From the NCBI RefSeq assembly GCF_001039355.2, contig NW_019775991.1, forward strand, positions 667,730 through 731,729: a DNA stretch of 64,000 nt, given 5' to 3'. The translations under genes were made by a program, and so were the position numbers. The number at the start of each line of letters is the position of its first letter. Positions within the stretch are counted from its first letter, which is position 1. The notes under the pieces are model-generated. The model made no database searches. It had not been told where the DNA came from and saw only the letters and a list, made by a program, of their open reading frames with translations. Origin of the DNA: Lingula anatina. Lineage: Eukaryota; Brachiopoda; Lingulata; Lingulida; Lingulidae. Of this stretch, positions 12,085 through 25,900 are shown piece after piece.

Positions 12085-12150
12085 CTCCATGTTGATGAAA
12101 TGGGTAATATAATGTCTGGTTGAATTTCATAACTAACACAAAACTAAAAC
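12085..12150 (-). other. Candidate 5' noncoding exon, copy A (3' end at 12085)
   Basis: The minus-strand sequence CATGGAG followed by GTAAGGGGTC is conserved in B (27111) and would splice to the acceptor at 11668, giving a 416-base intron. TATATTA lies shortly upstream. The 5' end is not defined by the sequence. Confidence 0.4.
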
Positions 12151-13950
12151 AATCGGATCCAGAGATTTGGAAGTGGTGGACACAGGGTAAAAGAATATAC
12201 ATTTTACTACTCTGTGCTTGGTATCAAACAGTTAACAATGACAATTGTACTTTAATATATGGGGGACTGGGATGGTCAACTGCTAGATTTTGACTCTATT
12301 TTCTAGTTGTGCTGTTTTTGGGAGCTATAAAAGAGAAAGAAAAATATCAGAAGTGAATATCTTGGGCTAGAATAGTGTCTCAGAGAATATTACAAGGGTT
12401 ATATTAAATATATACTATTGTGAAAGAAAGGATTTCTCTAAAACCTAAGAAAAGCAACCAATAAAAATACTCGTAAAATATTTGACAGTTTATCTTGTTG
12501 TTGCATTGCACTCGCCGGTACTTAGAGCTTTCTCGTTTGGTTCCCATTTGAATTTCAAATTTTCATGAGAGTTTATACTGGTAGGAATATGACTAAAGGC
12601 AAAACAATAATGTAAGGCAAAATTAGCTTTTATCCAAGAAATAACGTTAACACTGATGGCATTACTGGCCTGCCCGCATTAATGTAGTTTTTGTTAGATT
12701 TAATATTGGCAGGACGCCCGATCTTGTGAGGATGGAACGTATCGAATTTTCCATACCAGGTCAACTGCTGGCGTTGATGTTTCTCCCAGAATATTATAAA
12801 CGTTAAAATTTTCAATGACGTAGATTTAGCAAGGGGCAACATAAAGGTGGCTCGGTAGGTTATAATAGCATAAATTTGTCAAAATAGCTTTTCTTTTCTG
12901 TTTCTTTTTATGTCTAACATTCATATCCAGATATTAATGCAAAAAAATTTTTTAATTAGATCAAAAATTCCCTTTTTATTATTTTGTTCACCAACCCATA
13001 CAGATCTTGCATTAAGCTCTGTCCCTGTTTACCGTCAATTTATATGTTTTTATAATGATACGATCTAATTACGTCTTAACTTGGGAGCTAAGTTAGGCAA
13101 TGTTTGAAAAAACTGGTGATGCAGCCAAAATTGATCTACTTTACTTGACTGGATGATGTCCTTAACTAGGAGAATGCGCCACAAACAACACGTTGCAAGC
13201 GCTTGTAAGCTTGGTAAGTAGCACGGGTGTCCAACATTGCAGCTTTCTACACATACCATATGTGCAGAACATTTCATATTGCAAAAGTCATTATTTACAT
13301 GTGAGCTAATTTTAAAGATAGCTCAGTTACCTTAGTAGAGAGTAATGCAACTGAACATATGTTGCTCCTTTTCCTTTGAACAGCGTCGTGTTCGATATGA
13401 CAAAGTTCTGGTATATTTTTAGTTTTAACTTTTAAACTTTAAATACAATCATAGCACGTGTGCCGCCGATATCAGACGCGTACAGTAGATGTAGCTTGAA
13501 AGCCCATGGGGCATATTTGGGGCAGGTCATTAATTCCAAATATGTCTAATTATAATTATAAAGTGCATGATGATTTGCAGTGCATATATAGCCAATGCAC
13601 ACGGAATAGGAACACATTTTCTGGTGTGCGCCGCCATACCAGACCCGTAGCTTAATCCCTTTTGGGACATATTTAGGACAAGTTATTAAATCAGAGCCCA
13701 TTTAATCCCAAATTAGCTATGATAAAATATCCTTTAGTTCAAGGTGAATCCCGTTCACCTTAAAGTACGTATTGTTCTGAAATATGTCTTTTTTGTTCTG
13801 AAGCCGGCGTAATATTTCATTTTAATTGGACAAATATTGATTTAGCTCGGATCAAAGCGGACTGTTCACGACAAATGTTGGTGACACATTACAGTGTTTT
13901 AAATTTTAATCGGTGTTAACTCATGTCCTTTACCTAAAGCACAAAGGCAC
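12151..13950. repeat. Upstream block of copy A and dispersed block remnant
   Basis: About 12184-12890 aligns with the blocks upstream of B (27205-28100) and C (41035-41370, 42850-43080). About 13340-13740 is a diverged copy of the dispersed block; its candidate 5' exon donor is not conserved (CATATGTT in place of CATTTGGT on the minus strand). No gene is seen. Confidence 0.55.
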
Positions 13951-14720
13951 TCACAAATCACCGTCAATACCACTAGCTTGTGGTGCACCACAAGGCTATG
14001 TACTCGGTCCCATCCTGCTCACTCTTTACACGTCACCAATTGAGGACATTGTCTCTAAGTACGGTTTAACCTAATGCTCTTTGCAGTTGACTCACAAATT
14101 TATATTGTTTGCGACAGGTCATCATATGTTATACCATCTATCCAGAAATATATTATTCAGTTGAGTCAATGGCTTAATGCCAGTTCACTTGTTTTCAATG
14201 ATGGCAAAACAGAAGTAGTTCACTTTACTTCTCGTATTTCTAAGGATGCAGCAAAAACTAGAACTATTAGAAATCGGAAACAGTACAGTCACGGTAAAAG
14301 ATGAGGTTAAAAACCTTGGAATAATCAGTAAAAAATGCAAAGCCGCTTTCTATGGTCTTTTAAAAAATTCCAAACTATCCCATATCCTTGATAAAAGTCA
14401 AATGGAGAGGATTGTCCATGGCTTTATAACTGCACATCTTGACTACGGAAACAGTCTACTCTATGGTCTTCCTACCTACCAAATTGAAAAAAATGCATGC
14501 ATTCTGTCCAAAATGCTGCAGCACGACTACTGACCAAAACCCCTCTCAGATCAAACATTTCACATATTTTATTCGAACTACACTGGCATCCTGAACGACA
14601 GAGAATTGTTTTCAAATTGCTGCTGTTTATTTTTAAATTCACCAGAGGGATTAATTTTTATGCTGTTAGAATTTCTGAGAAAATCGAGTGGCTTTAGAAA
14701 AAGGCACCATTTTGGAACTT
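13950..14720 (+). mobile_element. LINE reverse transcriptase fragment
   Basis: The plus strand reads in several frames as the RT core and tail. CGAPQGYVLGPILLTLY (about 13980-14030) is the PQGSVLGP-type motif. It is followed by a YADD-equivalent region (FAVDSQ), by LNASSLVFNDGKTEV, and by LDYGNSLLYGLP. Frameshifts at about 14065, 14240 and 14500 break it. It is a second family, distinct from the LINE at 10047-11105. Confidence 0.85.
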
Positions 14721-14820
14721 CAATAGCAAAATAAAAAAACAACCAAAACCTACGGCCACAGGGCATTTTCAATTGCAGCACCCATTTTATGGAATCAACT
14801 ACCCTCACACATTCGGATGG

Positions 14821-15480
14821 ATATTATTATTATTATTAAAGAACCTTATCCATTTCATGTTGTTAATGGTGTTCCTGAATTAATATCTTTTTTGCTAAAC
14901 CAGTCAACTGCAAGCGTTGATGTACAGGTAGCTGTTGGAATTCATTTTTATGCTGTTAGAATTTCAGAAAAAATCAAGTGGCTTTAGAAAAAGGCACCAT
15001 TTTGGAACTTCAATAGGTAACATCCACTTAAATCGGTCAAAGCACCACCTTTCCTTTTTCTATTATATAAAGTGCATATATTTTATTACATAAAATTAAA
15101 CACTTCTGGAGCAAAACTCCCCTTTCTGTTGTTTTTTATTCACCACTCTCACGCGCTTCTCTTTCTGTAGTTTTATTCACTACTCTCACGGGCTTCGCTT
15201 TCTGTTGCTTCATTCACCACTCTTCAAAACGATTGTGAAATCGATATGAATATCAGTAAGACGCGGGAATGAAGCCGCACGCTCGGTTTTTCTTCAATTA
15301 ATCTTCTTTTTTGAATGATGGACGATGGCGATCGGTTGGCACATTGACCCCGAAACTAAGTCAGAATTGATCAGGAAAACTGGCATGGTGTGAAATACAG
15401 CCTCATGCCTATGGATTGCACTGAATTTATGTTAATGGCACATACTTTCGTTAATTCTCTCGAACGGGATTGGCACATTG
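14821..15480. repeat. Partial copy of the 1.75 kb LINE-tail repeat
   Basis: Shares the part that follows the LINE tail in the units at 16650 and 18420, including the stretch with ACGCGGGAATGAAGCCGCAC (15260-15280). No gene seen. Confidence 0.6.
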
Positions 15481-16650
15481 ACCCCGAAATTGGTCCTTTG
15501 AACAGTGTCGTGCCGTGACAATGTTCTGGTATATTTTCAACTAACGTTAAAATATGATATATGTTCTTATCACATTTGCCGCCCATAGCAGACCCGTAGC
15601 TTGCAGGGCCGTAGCCTCCGGGGGGGCAGGGGGGGCAGCTGCCCCCCCTGGGATTTGAGGTGCAAAAAAATAATCGCAATTTCTGACTTCTGATTGAGCA
15701 ATAAATAACAGTTAAAATGCACCAGAATGCAGTATTATACATACAGTTTTTAAAAATTTTCCAAACCGTGGGAGGGGGACACCCCCTCCAACACCCTCCC
15801 CCCTTGGTGACTTCGCCCCCTCGTGTCCGCTTACTGCCCCCCCTGGCAGTTTGCTCAGGCTACGGCCCTGGCTTGACAGCCTGTGGAGCATATTTGGGGC
15901 AGGTCATCGATTTCAAATAGGTGTAATTGATTATTAAGTCCATGGTGATTGGCAGTGCATATAGCCAGTGTTCACGGAATATGAATACATTTCCTGGAAA
16001 TACATTTCATTCCCATATCAAACCCGTAGCTAAGCCGCCTTTGGGACATATTTGGGGCAGGTCATTAATTCAGAATGTAACTAAAACTATAGGTTCAGGC
16101 AGAACTGAGGATTGGCAAAACAAACAGATTGCTTATTATAAATAATCATTATGTTTGGATTATAAATTCATTTTGTGTCATATCACAAACACATACATGT
16201 ATACGTTAGTACGTCTTTGACGTGTGAGATAAATTACTGTCACGAGCGTTATATGCCAGAACGAGGTGTTCGAAGCATATATTATGAGAGGCTGGCAGTT
16301 AATTATTTGATGTACATACCGAGAGAAGGTACTTGCATTTTACCAAAAATGCTCTTTTGGCAGTGATGTGTCCTTCATCTGATATATATGGTGGAGGGGT
16401 TATCGAGTACAGTGTGGTTTGGCGTGATTTCACCTTTCACCACTGCTCTGCTTTTATATTATTAATGCGGGTCTCACCGATACGGGCAAAAATGAAACCT
16501 GTCCTGTACTGTAACCTATGCTAGTCACGCATGCGCATAATGTAGTGTATGGAATATGGGGAATAAAGGGTGGAAGCGAACAGATCGGTGTTGTGTTTTC
16601 CTTAGACTTCGAGCCTGTATTTAATGAAACACATCCTCTCGAGGCTACAT
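15480..16650. repeat. Dispersed intergenic block, interrupted by a MITE
   Basis: Copy of the block described at 3290-4290, with the CAGGG-ended element inserted at 15604. The 5' exon donor part is truncated here. No coding potential recognised. Confidence 0.55.
15604..15870. mobile_element. CAGGGCCGTAGCC-ended MITE
   Basis: The 13-base inverted ends are CAGGGCCGTAGCC, and the interior is rich in C and G runs. The 5-base target duplication GCTTG lies at 15599-15603 and 15871-15875. The other copies of the surrounding block have a single GCTTG at this place. The superfamily is not assigned from ends this short. Confidence 0.85.
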
Positions 16651-18418
16651 CTCCCAAATATGTAGGTCAAGATCTAAAGCAAAATTGCCATTTGTACTGG
16701 GCGACAATTAAAAAAAATTAATGGCCCAAATTCGAGTCTGCATTACGAACATCTCTGGAAGAAGATAAAGGCAAGACGTCACATGCAGGGCTTCCCACGG
16801 TCTAAGCCAATCAGAGTGCCGTGGTAGAACCAGACCTCTTACAAGAAGAAAAAAATGTGGCGAAGGAGTTTAAGTAAGTCGCTTACAGATGTGCGCCAAT
16901 TATTCCACTCCCTCTTCATTATTCGTAAACATTTTTATGGTCTTAAAAAAATTTCCAAACTATCCCATATTCTTGATAAAAGTCAAATGGAGAGGATTGT
17001 CCATGCCTTTATAACTGCACATCTTGACTACTGAAACAGTCTACTCTTTGGTCTTCCTACCTACCAAATTGAAAAACTGCAATCTGTCCAAAATGCTGCA
17101 GCACGACTACTGACCAAAACCCTCTCAGATCAAACATTTCACCTATTTTATTCGAACTACACTGGCTTTCTGTACGACAGAGAATTGTTTTCAAATTACT
17201 GAGGAGAATGCCCCTCATATTTTAACTCGATGCTACATCCAAGTACACCCAGTCTCACCAGGTCTACCAGATACACCTCCACTCTATGTTTTACCAGAAA
17301 TGATAATAAAAAAACCCAAAACCTACGTCCCCAGGGCTTTTTCAATTGCAGCACCCATTTTATGGAATCAACTACTCTCACACATTCGGACTATTGATAG
17401 TGTTGAGGTTTTAAAAAACACTTTAAAACATTCTTATTTGCACAGTACTTTAATTAATATTTTCTCATTTTATCAGAAAAAAGTTTTATTGTTCAGACCA
17501 TAACTATTTTAACCAGCATTAATTATTTTAATTTTTTACCTTAGCTTTTATTATCTATATAATTAGTTATACTTCTGATAATTCTATCTGTAAACAGCAT
17601 TGAGACGGTAGTGTAGTGCGGTTTTAAGAAATAAATATTACTATTATTATTTTTTAAAAACCTTATTCATTTCATGTTGTTAATAGTGTTCCTGAATTAA
17701 TATCTTTTTTGCTAAACCAGTCAACTGCTAGCGTTGATGTACAGGTAGCTGTTGGAATTCATTTTTATGCTGTTAGAATTTCTGAGAAAATCGAGTGGCT
17801 TTAGAAAAGGGCACCATTTTGGAACTTCAATAGGTAACATAAACTTAAATTTGTCAAAGCACCACCTTTCCTTTTTCTATTATATAAAGTGCATATATTT
17901 TATTACATAAAATTAAACACTTCTGGAGCAAAACTCTCCTTTCTGTTGTTCTATTCACCTCATCCACGCTCTTCCCTTTCTGTATTTTTATTCACACTCT
18001 CATGCGCTTTTTTTCTGTAGTTTTATTCACTACTCTCACGGGCTTCGCTTTCTGTTGCATCATTCACCACTCTTCAAAACGATTGTGAAATCGATATGAA
18101 TATCAGTAAGACGCGGGAATGAAGCCGCACGCTCGGTTTTTCTTCAATTAATCTTCTTTTTTGAATGATGGACGATGGCGATCGGTTGGCACATTGACCC
18201 CGAAACTAAGTCAGAATTGATCAGGAAAACTGGCATGGTATGAAATACAGCCTCATGCCTATGGATTGCACTGAACTTTTGTTAATGGCACATACTTTTG
18301 TTAATTCTCTCGAACGGGATTGTAGTACTTATTGTTGTGATTAAAACCGTGTTGATAGCTGTTCAGCTGTAAACACAACTTTGCATGGTGCAAAATAAAT
18401 ATAAATATATTTATAAAN
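16650..18418. repeat. 1.75 kb LINE-tail unit, copy 1
   Basis: It contains LINE 3' sequence with RT-tail codons (about 16930-17500, plus strand) and an ATT-rich tail at 17628-17650, then a nonautonomous stretch to an AT-rich end. It is followed by an N and by a near-copy. Confidence 0.8.
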
Positions 18419-18419
18419 A

Positions 18420-20190
18420 TAATTCTTACGTATGTAGGCCAAGATCTAAAGCAAAATTGCCATTTGTACTGGACGACAATTTAAAAAAATTAATGGCCCA
18501 AATTCGAGTCTGCATTACGAACATCTCTGGCAGAAGATAAAGGAAAGACGTCACATGCAGGGCTTCCCACGGTCTTAGCAAATCAGAGTGCCGTGGTAGA
18601 ACCAGACCTGTTACAAGAAGAAAAAAATGTGGCGAAGGAGTTTAAGTAAGTCGCTTACAAATGTGCGCCAATTATTCCACTCCCTCTTCATTATTCGTGA
18701 ACATTTTTATGGTCTTAAAAAAATTTCCAAACTATCCCATATCCTTGATAAAAGTCAAATGGAGAGGATTGTCCATGCCTTTATAACTGCACATCTTGAC
18801 TACTGAAACAGTCTACTCTTTGGTCTTCCTACCTACCAAATTGAAAAACTGCAATCTGTCCAAAATGCTGCAGCATGACTACTGACCAAAACCCTCTCAG
18901 ATCAAACATTTCACCTATTTTATTTGAACTACGCTGGCTTTCTGTACGACAGAGAACTGTTTTCAAATTACTGAGGAGAATGCCCCTCATATTTTAACTC
19001 GATGCTACATCCAAGTACACCCAGTCTCACCAGGTCTACCAGATCCACCTCCACTCTATGTTTTACCAGAAATGATAATAAAAAACAACCAAAACCTACG
19101 GCCCCAGGGCATTTTCAATTGCAGCACCCATTTTGTGGAATCAACTACTCTCACACATTCGGACTATTGATAGTGTTGAGGTTTTAAAAAACACTTTAAA
19201 ACATTCTTATTTGCACAGAACTTTAATTAATATTTTCTCATTTTATCAGAAAAAAGTTTTATTGTTCAGACCATTACTATTTTAACCAGCATTAATTATT
19301 TTAATTTTTTACCTTAGCTTTTATTATCTATATAATTAGTTATACTTCTGATCATTCTATCTGTAAACAGCATTTAGACGGTAGTGTAGTGCGGTTTTAA
19401 GAAATAAATATTACTATTATTATTTTTTAAAAACCTTATTCATTTCATGTTGTTAATGGTGTTCCTGAATTAATATCTTTTTTGCTATACCAGTCAACTG
19501 CTAGCGTTGATGTACAGGTAGCTGTTGGAATTCATTTTTATGCTGTTAGAATTTCTGAGAAAATCGAGTGGCTTTAGAAAAGGGCACCATTTTGGAACTT
19601 CAATAGGTAACATACACTTAAATTTGTCAAAGCACCACCTTTCCTTTTTCTATTATATAAAGTGCATATATTTTATTACATAAAATTAAACACGTCTGGA
19701 GCAAAACTCTCCTTTCTGTTGTTCTATTCACCTCATCCACGCTCTTCCCTTTCTGTATTTTTATTCACCACTCTCACGCGTTTCTTTTTCTGTAGTTTTA
19801 TTCACTACTCTCACGGGCTTCGCTTTCTGTTGCTTCATTCACCACTCTTCAAAACGATTGTGAAATCGGTATGAATATCAGTAAGACGCGGGAATGAAGC
19901 CGCACGCTCGGTTTTTCTTCAATTAATCTTCTTTGTTGAATGATGGACGATGGCGATCGGTTGGGACGTTGACCCCGAAACTAAGTCAGAATTGATCAGG
20001 AAGACTGACATGGCGTGAAATACAGCCTCATGCCTATGGATTGCACTGAACTTTTGTTAATGGCACATACTTTTGTTAATTCTCTCGAACGGGATTGTAG
20101 TACTTATTGTTGTGATTAAAACCGTGTTGAGAGCTGTTCAGCTGTAAACACAACTTTGCATGGTGCAAAATAAATATAAATATATTTATA
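18420..20190. repeat. 1.75 kb LINE-tail unit, copy 2
   Basis: Near-identical to 16650-18418, with scattered substitutions and small indels. It begins right after the N at 18419. The end of copy 1 (at 18418) matches the place reached at about 20190, which suggests redundant contigs and not a true tandem repeat. Confidence 0.8.
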
Positions 20191-20720
20191 AAGAATTACG
20201 TCAGACGCGCTTTTAATCGCTGTTCTGATTAGATATTGGCGTATTTGTGCCTTGTGTTAACAGATGAAAACTTTTCAAGATGGAGGAAGTAGAATGGCCA
20301 TTTTAAAATGGTTGCCAAATACTTCGAATAATTAATAAATTCATTTAAATAGCTGGATGTAATAATAACACCGCAGAGGTGATTTGGAAGGAATGAAAAC
20401 ACGTTTTAGATAGAAACAAAAATTTAAAAGCAACTCACACAATGGTGAAAATCAACAAAAAATTATTTGGAAAAAGGCATTCCAAATTCAATGTGAATTC
20501 GGTATGAATATCAGTGAGACGCGGTGTTGAAACCGAACAAGACCTTATGTACGTGAGTGGCTGATGTCATCTACGCGAAGGAAAAGATGCCAAAAGCAAC
20601 CGCTAACAAACGCTTGTACGTTGCACAGGCGTCTAGCACTGCCACGTCCAGTTACACACTGTCCCAAACTTCCAACGTATTGAAAATGTTCTGATGGAAA
20701 TTCATCTGTGTAGTCGAAAA
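20190..20720. other. Intergenic, no gene recognised
   Basis: Unique AT-rich sequence. The part from about 20600 shares short pieces with the upstream blocks at 28500 and 30420. Confidence 0.4.
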
Positions 20721-20839
20721 ATATGATTCAAGTATTAAACTTATCAGTTTCTACACTAAAACGGATGTTATCAAAAGCTCTGCCAGGTATAACTCTATTT
20801 CTAGTGTAGAAATTGGTAATTTTAATACTTGAATCGTAT
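20721..20839. mobile_element. Short inverted-repeat element (MITE)
   Basis: Arms of about 38 bases at 20721-20758 and 20802-20839 (starting ATATGATTCAAGTATTAAA) are near-perfect reverse complements. The blocks at 28550 and 30480 lack the insertion at this point. Confidence 0.7.
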
Positions 20840-20875
20840 TGAAAATGTATCTATTATTAAAACATGTACGCTAAT

Positions 20876-20928
20876 TTTCTTAGCAGACTACCGTCCACGT
20901 GTGACAGTGATGATAGTCGGCTAGGAAA
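20876..20928. repeat. Conserved hairpin (diverged copy)
   Basis: Arms with GACTACC and GATAGTC form a stem with about four mismatches. It is the diverged relative of the hairpins at 28587, 30516 and 32959. Confidence 0.5.
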
Positions 20929-20939
20929 CGTAGTCCGTT

Positions 20940-21480
20940 TTCCGTTGCCTTGTACCGGTGAATTTCATTCGCTATACTAAACCCAATACTACGTCATATC
21001 TTAACTTGCACTAATCATAAAAGGATCAACGGATTTCTCTTTCTTGGCCTATAGCTCCTGGCACACCAGTAACCTTTGAGAAGACTAATGCCACTTACCA
21101 GATTATGCTCCCTTTCCTTTGAACAGTGTCGTGCCGTGACAATGTTCTGATATATTTTCAACTAACGTTAAAATATGATATATGTTCACATCACGTTTGC
21201 CGCCCATATCAGACCCGTAGCTTGACAGCCTATGGAGCATACAATATTTGGGGCAGGTCATCAATTCCAAATAGGTCTAATTGATTATAAAGGCCATGGT
21301 GATTGGTAGTGCATATAGCCAGTGTTCACCGAATATGGTTACATTTCCTGGAAATACAGTTCATTCCAGTATCAAACCCGTAGCTAAGCCGCCTTTCGGA
21401 CGTATTTGGGGCAGGCCATTTAATAAGAATTAACTAAAACTACAGGCTCAGGCAGAACTGATGATTGGCAAAACAAACAG
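20940..21480 (-). repeat. Dispersed intergenic block
   Basis: Another copy of the block described at 3290-4290, beginning about 20995. The donor is kept (CTTACCAGATTATGC, about 21097-21111). Confidence 0.55.
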
Positions 21481-22892
21481 CTTGTTATCTCTGATGCAAG
21501 TGTACGTTGCACCAGTTGTGCTGGATTCCCCGGCTCCTCAATCACAATAAAATAAAAACAATAATATAAAATAAATCTTACAACCAATGTGACAATAATC
21601 CTGCCCTTGCACTGAATATAAAGAAGCTTCTGCTAGAGAATTTACCTGGCAGTGACCCAGCACCAGTGGAGATGGGAGTTACTTGCAGTAATGTCCACTA
21701 CATTTTGAATGCTGATTAATTCACTTGATTGTATCTCTGTGAAGAATGAAGCCTCTATTCAGGTATATATTTGCCCCCTCCCTACACATAACTATTGTCT
21801 TAGGAATGGGAGGTAGAGGACAGGGAGGATGGCACAATATTTTGTTGAGACTGGCCCCTGTCTTCTTGACGTGGATTTCTTCCACGACTTCCCTGTGATT
21901 TTCTCTTGGTTCTCTGTCAATCACCTTGATTTTTCCACATGGGTCCATGTGATACTTGACAATATCTTGTCGTCAGTTTACCACCCTGATACCAATAAAG
22001 CTTATGGTAATGAGACAATGCAAGACATTGAGTAAAGGGGTTCTTTTCGTCTGCTGAAATCTGTGCAGTATTTGTTCAATGAAAAGGTAAATGCAGAAAA
22101 TAAAGGTATGGGAAAATAAAGCACATTCACTTACAAGGTATCTGGTCATTATACCAAAAGAAAAACAAAACTTTTTGTATCAAGTTTGCTAATATTTCCA
22201 ACTTAAATCAATAACTGTAAAAGTCAGGATCCTACACAAGACAAGAAATATATGTTTGGATAATAATATCAAAAATAAACAACAGTTTAAATCTGTTTAT
22301 ATGACCATTAAGTAAGAATCTCTTCTAAAATGAATGTAAATAAAGATCACAGTTAGATAATAAATGTGCCCAACAGTTTCATAATATATCTGTCATAAAT
22401 CTTCCCACTTAATTCGCATTGGCAAAAGAAACACCACATTCATTGAACTTTTAAAAAGAATTTGCCTTATTGATAAAATATATGAATAAGAGTTTATTCA
22501 CAATGAGCATAGAACGCTTTCCTTAGGAGAGAATACGAAATGATCTAAAACACGTCCCAAGTATTTTCGCGATACGCATAAAGTATTCTTGGTGTTTTTC
22601 TGAAAACTCTTCAGTGATGTGACCTTAGTGGCTCCTCATTCCCTGTCGTGTGTTTATGAAGATATTGTGTAATTCTGAAAACAATTGATACATTCCGTCA
22701 TGGGTTTATCACTGTGTGGATGATGAACATACCAATAGCAGTCGAGGTGCTCAATGCCACACCCCTCCTCCAAATAATACTTTTAAAGTTGGATTCGATG
22801 AACAAATGATTTGGGTTTTAAAAAGCTTTTATCAGGTATGACCGAAAATTATAAGAAAAGAAAAGAAGAAACAATTGTTCTGCAGAGATAAA
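21480..22892. other. 3' flank of copy B
   Basis: About 21490-21730 aligns with the 3' flanks of A (4590-4710) and C (35240-35440); these are regions downstream of the stop codons. No separate gene is seen. The short ORFs at 21721-22035 are not supported by any family resemblance. Confidence 0.45.
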
Positions 22893-22898
22893 TTTATT
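22893..22898 (-). terminator. Polyadenylation signal of copy B
   Basis: AATAAA on the minus strand, about 87 bases past the stop of B, at the position equivalent to the signals of A and C. Confidence 0.6.
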
Positions 22899-22984
22899 CC
22901 GAGAAATCTGCTGTGTAAGCATAAATGGCAAATTGGAGTAGATCTAGTACATTAGTAAGTTATTTCCACTGACGTGGACAGGGC

Positions 22985-25900
22985 TCAAATGTACAAGCAT
23001 GGAGTAGACAAAGCCAAATTGGGTTTACCGACACCCGCAAGTATTCCACGTAATGCGTACTGTATGATGTACTCATTGGTGTAGTTGACGACCTGGGCAG
23101 AGGGTGAGGTGATAGTACCGTTATCTCTGAGGACCTGCAACAAGGCAGCTACGGCGCCGGTCACAAACGAAGCTGCCATGGAGGTGCCACTCATTATAGT
23201 ATATTTATCGTTTCCAGAAAAGTCAGCAGCTTCGATACTCTCACCCGGGGCGAAAAGATCTAAGCAAGAACCATGATGACTGAAATTAGTCTTTTCAAAG
23301 TGGACATTAAAAGCTCCGACAGTGAGGGCATTTGGCGTGCTAGCTGGAGAATCAGTACAACCGTCTGCATTGGAATTACCAGCTGCAACAATTGCGGGTA
23401 TTCCAGCTGCGAGTAGATCATCGACTGCGTCGTTCATAGACCTGATGAACGGCCCACCAAGACTGAAGTTAATAACGGAGAGTCGCCCATTGTTTTGCAC
23501 CGTTTTCTTTACCCACAGAGAACCCTGCAATACATTGGATGTATAACAATTCCCCTCATATGAACAAACCTTCAGGGAAATGATGTTAGCACTCTTTGCC
23601 ACGCCAGAATTGACTCCTCCGATGATACTGGCCACGTGAGTACCATGACCTTGGTCATCCACACTCGTAGATGTCGGCCAGCCTGAAAAAAAAGAATAAT
23701 TGATAAAACCAACCATTTTATGTATTAAACCTAAAACTGATTAAAGTTGAACTTCTTTGATATGATTTTACAACTAAGAAGCAACAAAGCGTCCATGGGC
23801 GTCAACAGGGGGGTGTCAATGGGGTCACTTGACCCCCCCCCGTACTTTTGGCGGGCACGTTAATTGCGGTTACCCATCCAATCATTATCTCCCCCTTCAA
23901 TGACTTTGACCCCCCCCCCCTGGAAAATTGTCTGCGGACGCCCATGAAAGCGTCTTATTTCAGTTGAAAACTCACCAATGGTACAAAATTGGCCCAAATA
24001 TAACTATCCTGTACTATAAAAAACAGATATTTGAGATGTATAATGGCAGTTGTATTGTAACTATATTTTATGAGCAGCTATCATATTGCAGAAGAGACAA
24101 CATTCCCATTTCCATGCAACATTAAGAGAATCCAGATTTCCCAATCTTCACACTGCGGAGATAAATTCACTCTCTCAGGACAAGGCGTTTTCTTTTTAAA
24201 CCTAGTAATGAAAAACGCTTGCATTAGCTGTCGTTGTACTTAAGACCGACGTGCTCCCTTTTTGGACCCCTTTTGCAAAATCAGGTGTTGTTTTGCTGCA
24301 ACGCCGCATGAAGACAATCACGAAGCAACTCACCAATAGTAACTCTCCCCATGAAATCTTCGTGGTTTAGATTGATGCCTGTGTCTGCCACATATACATC
24401 TATTCCCTCTCCATCACCCCATATTTCATACTCGTCATTGTATTGATTACCATCAAGAGCATCCAACCCCTGCAAGTAAAGGTTATACAAAATATGAAAG
24501 TAGCTTTGGCATATTGCCACGGCTGCAACGAATTCTTACATAAATTTTCCAGATATGTAGAACATATAGAAAACGCTTCATTTAACCAATCCATCCTTTT
24601 GATTTTAGAGTTGACATTATAAATATTTTTATTTGCTGGGCAGTTTTGAGATAGACGTTTGCAACTGGACTCGTCAACAGCAAATTAAATGACCTTTAAC
24701 TTCATATATTGCTGAGATTTATGACAAAGATTACAAGACTTTAATCTTATAAGTGTTAGCAATAATCAAATTGATTAAAATATTTAGAAAAGTTTGTTCA
24801 CTTCGTGACGGAGAGTGAACTGCTTTTAGAAATCAGAATAATCAACATTCTAAAAAGTTTTAATAATTATATTATATGAAACCATTAAGTTATATAAGGT
24901 CGACCTTTCTGACCGGAAATCAGCATTAACATACCCAATTATAACTTCCATTGCCATCGTATTGTGCATAGTACACTTTGCAGTATTCAGTGGTTAGTGT
25001 TAACTTGACATCCTGTTCAATTTCATCAATGGCATCGATGAGTTCACGCAAATCGTGGAGGTTGCTTAAAACATTGTTAAATAAACTCATAAATACAGTC
25101 AAATATTTCAAAAAGGTTTATGTACTTCCTAAGTGTTAGTAAATACTATTACTATTATTAATTGATGACCAATACGTATTTTAATTATTTTCTCCTTAAG
25201 AACTTTGTTTTTTAGCTCAAGGTATTATTTGATCTGTAGTTCATAGCGAAGACGATGATAAAATATTTTTATTTATAAGACAATTTTTTAGAAATGTGTA
25301 GAAACGGAAGAAAAACACACTGTCAAAATGTATCCAACCTTTTACTTATGTTTCGCAGAATGAGGAAATCCTTGTCTCTATTAAACTTAACTTGTTGTCT
25401 TCGTTCAGGTTCTTTGATGATTCTACGGACTAGATAAATTAAAGTATGTTTCTTGTAAATGGTTAAAATGATAAATCCATTTAAGGCTACAATAGAGCAG
25501 ATATGGATCGGATCCTAAGCCAAAATTAGAAAAAATACAAAGGCACCCAGAGAACTCAGTTAATAGAAAGGCTATCACCAAAATGTTGTCACTTTAAAGC
25601 TAGTCCATTGAAAGTGCAAAATACAGGTAACAGATCACAAAATGAACACTTTTATTTTACTGAACATTGTTTACACAACAAAAAGCAAAAGTTTCGGAGC
25701 AAACATGCGTCAGCGTCATTGTTTTTTTTTTTTGTTTTTGTTTTTGTTTTTTTTTTTTTTTTTTTTTTTTTTCCAATGTGCTTGCTTGCAGCGTCAACGG
25801 CGTTTGGTTGAATTGATCATCACAACCACAAATGCTAGACGACCTTAATGTCCTCTCACGTTGCCCTGCGATCCAGTAAATTAAAACAACTTCTCTCAAT

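Noticed and set aside
25657-25899. Poly-Lys/Gln and poly-Phe ORFs
   Set aside because: They are translations of a T-run.
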